A model generated the notes under the pieces. It searched no databases and was not told where the DNA came from. It saw only the letters and a list, made by a program, of their open reading frames with translations. DNA of 6,672 nt from DATDOY01 sp035293045. GTDB lineage: Bacteria > Actinomycetota > Acidimicrobiia > IMCC26256 > JACPCJ01. The DNA is taken from the NCBI GenBank assembly GCA_035293045.1, contig DATDOY010000008.1:1-6672 (forward strand), read 5' to 3'. The translations under genes were made by a program, and so were the position numbers. Of this stretch, positions 5,915-6,672 are shown piece by piece. Each line of letters begins with the position of its first letter. Position 1 is the first letter of the stretch.

Positions 5915-6672
5915 ATGCCCGACATCGACGTGGAGCGGGCCGGGGGAGTCGTCACCATCACGCTCAACCGGCCCGACAAGAAGAACGCCATCACGGCTGA
6001 CATGTTCCGCGGTCTGCGCGACCTTTTCCTCGAGGTCGGCGACGACCCCGACGCCCGCGTGCTCGTGATCACCGGCGCGGCCGGAGCCTTTTCGTCGGGA
6101 GCCGACCTCACCGATGCCGGTGCGGCCGGGAGCATCGCCGGCGGCCGGGGCTCAGCGCTGGCCTGGATGCGCGTGGTCGAGCAGGCCGCGCTGATGCTGC
6201 ACGAGCTGCCGAAGCCCACCATCGCGAAGGTCAACGGCGTGGCAGCGGGGGCGTCGCTCAACATGGCGCTCGGCTGCGACCTCATCGTGGCCTCGGAGGA
6301 GGCGCGGTTCACCGAGATCTTCGTCAAGCGCGGACTGGTCCTCGACTTCGGCGGCCATTGGCTGTTGCCCCGCCTCGTGGGGCTGCACCGGGCCAAGGAG
6401 CTGGCGTTCTTCGGTGAGATCCTTTCGGCCAAGGAGGCGGCCGACATGGGTCTCGTCAACAAGGTCGTCCCCGCCGGCGAACTCGATGCCACGGTGGACG
6501 ACTGGGCAGCGCGTTTGGCGGCGCTGCCTCCCATCAACCTGTCGATCATGAAGAAGGCGCTGAACCGGGCCTTCGAGACCTCGATGGCGGCGTCGCTCGA
6601 GTTCGAGGCGGTCGCCCAGAACGTGTCGTTCTCATCGGCCGACACGACCGAGGCCATGGCCGCCTTCGCGCA
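5915..6672 (+). CDS. Enoyl-CoA hydratase/isomerase (crotonase) family protein, 3' end cut off
   Basis: The reading frame from ATG 5915 stays open to the window edge (252 codons), so probably only a few codons are missing from a 260-270-residue crotonase. It opens MPDIDVERAGGVVTITLNRP, then has the oxyanion-hole segment AFSSGADL (58-65), VNGVAAGASLNMALGCDLIVAS (106-127, given by position) and GLVLDFGGHWLLPRLVG (140-156). The two glutamates of classical hydratases (rat Glu144 and Glu164) align with Asn116 and Phe136. Asp144, in the GLVLDFGG loop, sits where PaaG-type isomerases have a catalytic Asp. An acyl-CoA isomerase or a related non-hydratase activity is therefore more likely than plain enoyl-CoA hydration; the substrate is unknown. 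The gene appears leaderless from the shared divergent promoter and does not belong to the translation cluster. Confidence 0.9.
   Translation, partial: MPDIDVERAGGVVTITLNRPDKKNAITADMFRGLRDLFLEVGDDPDARVLVITGAAGAFSSGADLTDAGAAGSIAGGRGSALAWMRVVEQAALMLHELPKPTIAKVNGVAAGASLNMALGCDLIVASEEARFTEIFVKRGLVLDFGGHWLLPRLVGLHRAKELAFFGEILSAKEAADMGLVNKVVPAGELDATVDDWAARLAALPPINLSIMKKALNRAFETSMAASLEFEAVAQNVSFSSADTTEAMAAFA

Noticed and set aside
5437..6657. A 406-codon minus-strand frame opposite yraN and the crotonase gene
   Set aside because: The plus-strand crotonase has clear family motifs over the same bases; the minus frame is Ser/Arg/Ala-rich and motif-free.

Overview
The window is GC-rich and gene-dense, and almost every gene lies on the plus strand. 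It carries the conserved translation and secretion cluster found in many actinobacteria. Recognisable members, in order, are the 3' end of ftsY, then ffh, rpsP, a KH-domain gene (khpA), rimM, trmD, rplS, lepB, a DUF2469 gene and yraN. DUF2469 is essentially restricted to actinobacteria. The order matches the Mycobacterium tuberculosis rpsP to yraN stretch, and GTG/TTG starts are frequent. The source is therefore very probably an actinobacterium. A lineage outside the well-studied genera, such as Acidimicrobiia, is my guess and is not proven by the sequence.

Layout. Bases 1-201 encode the end of FtsY, the SRP receptor. Bases 202-351 are non-coding and hold a perfect 21-bp inverted repeat with a 3-nt loop, then a possible promoter for ffh. 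From 352 to 3902, ffh, rpsP, khpA, rimM and trmD are tightly packed. Two of the junctions are 4-bp or 3-bp stop/start overlaps, so this looks like one operon. A 111-base gap (3903-4013) precedes rplS and lepB, which are 4 bases apart. A 66-base gap with a possible promoter precedes DUF2469 and yraN, which are 1 base apart. At the right end the syntenic block stops. A 36-residue membrane-protein gene on the minus strand faces yraN, and a crotonase-family gene runs off the window on the plus strand. These last two genes diverge from a small symmetric promoter-like sequence.

How the genes work together. Ffh and FtsY are the two GTPases of co-translational targeting to the membrane, and LepB removes signal peptides from the exported products. 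bS16 and bL19 are ribosomal proteins. RimM assembles the 30S subunit, in part through the head domain. TrmD makes m1G37 in tRNA to prevent frameshifting. KhpA is a small RNA-binding protein. The crotonase is metabolic and unrelated; its catalytic residues fit an isomerase-like member better than a classical hydratase.

I found no sign of a novel defence, mobile or biosynthetic system, no CRISPR array, tRNA, rRNA or insertion sequence. The most notable points are the 21-bp palindrome before ffh, the symmetric divergent leaderless promoter with its short membrane-protein gene, the 15/24-bp repeat tail of rpsP, the absence of rnhB between lepB and DUF2469, and a possible upstream ORF overlapping the rplS start.
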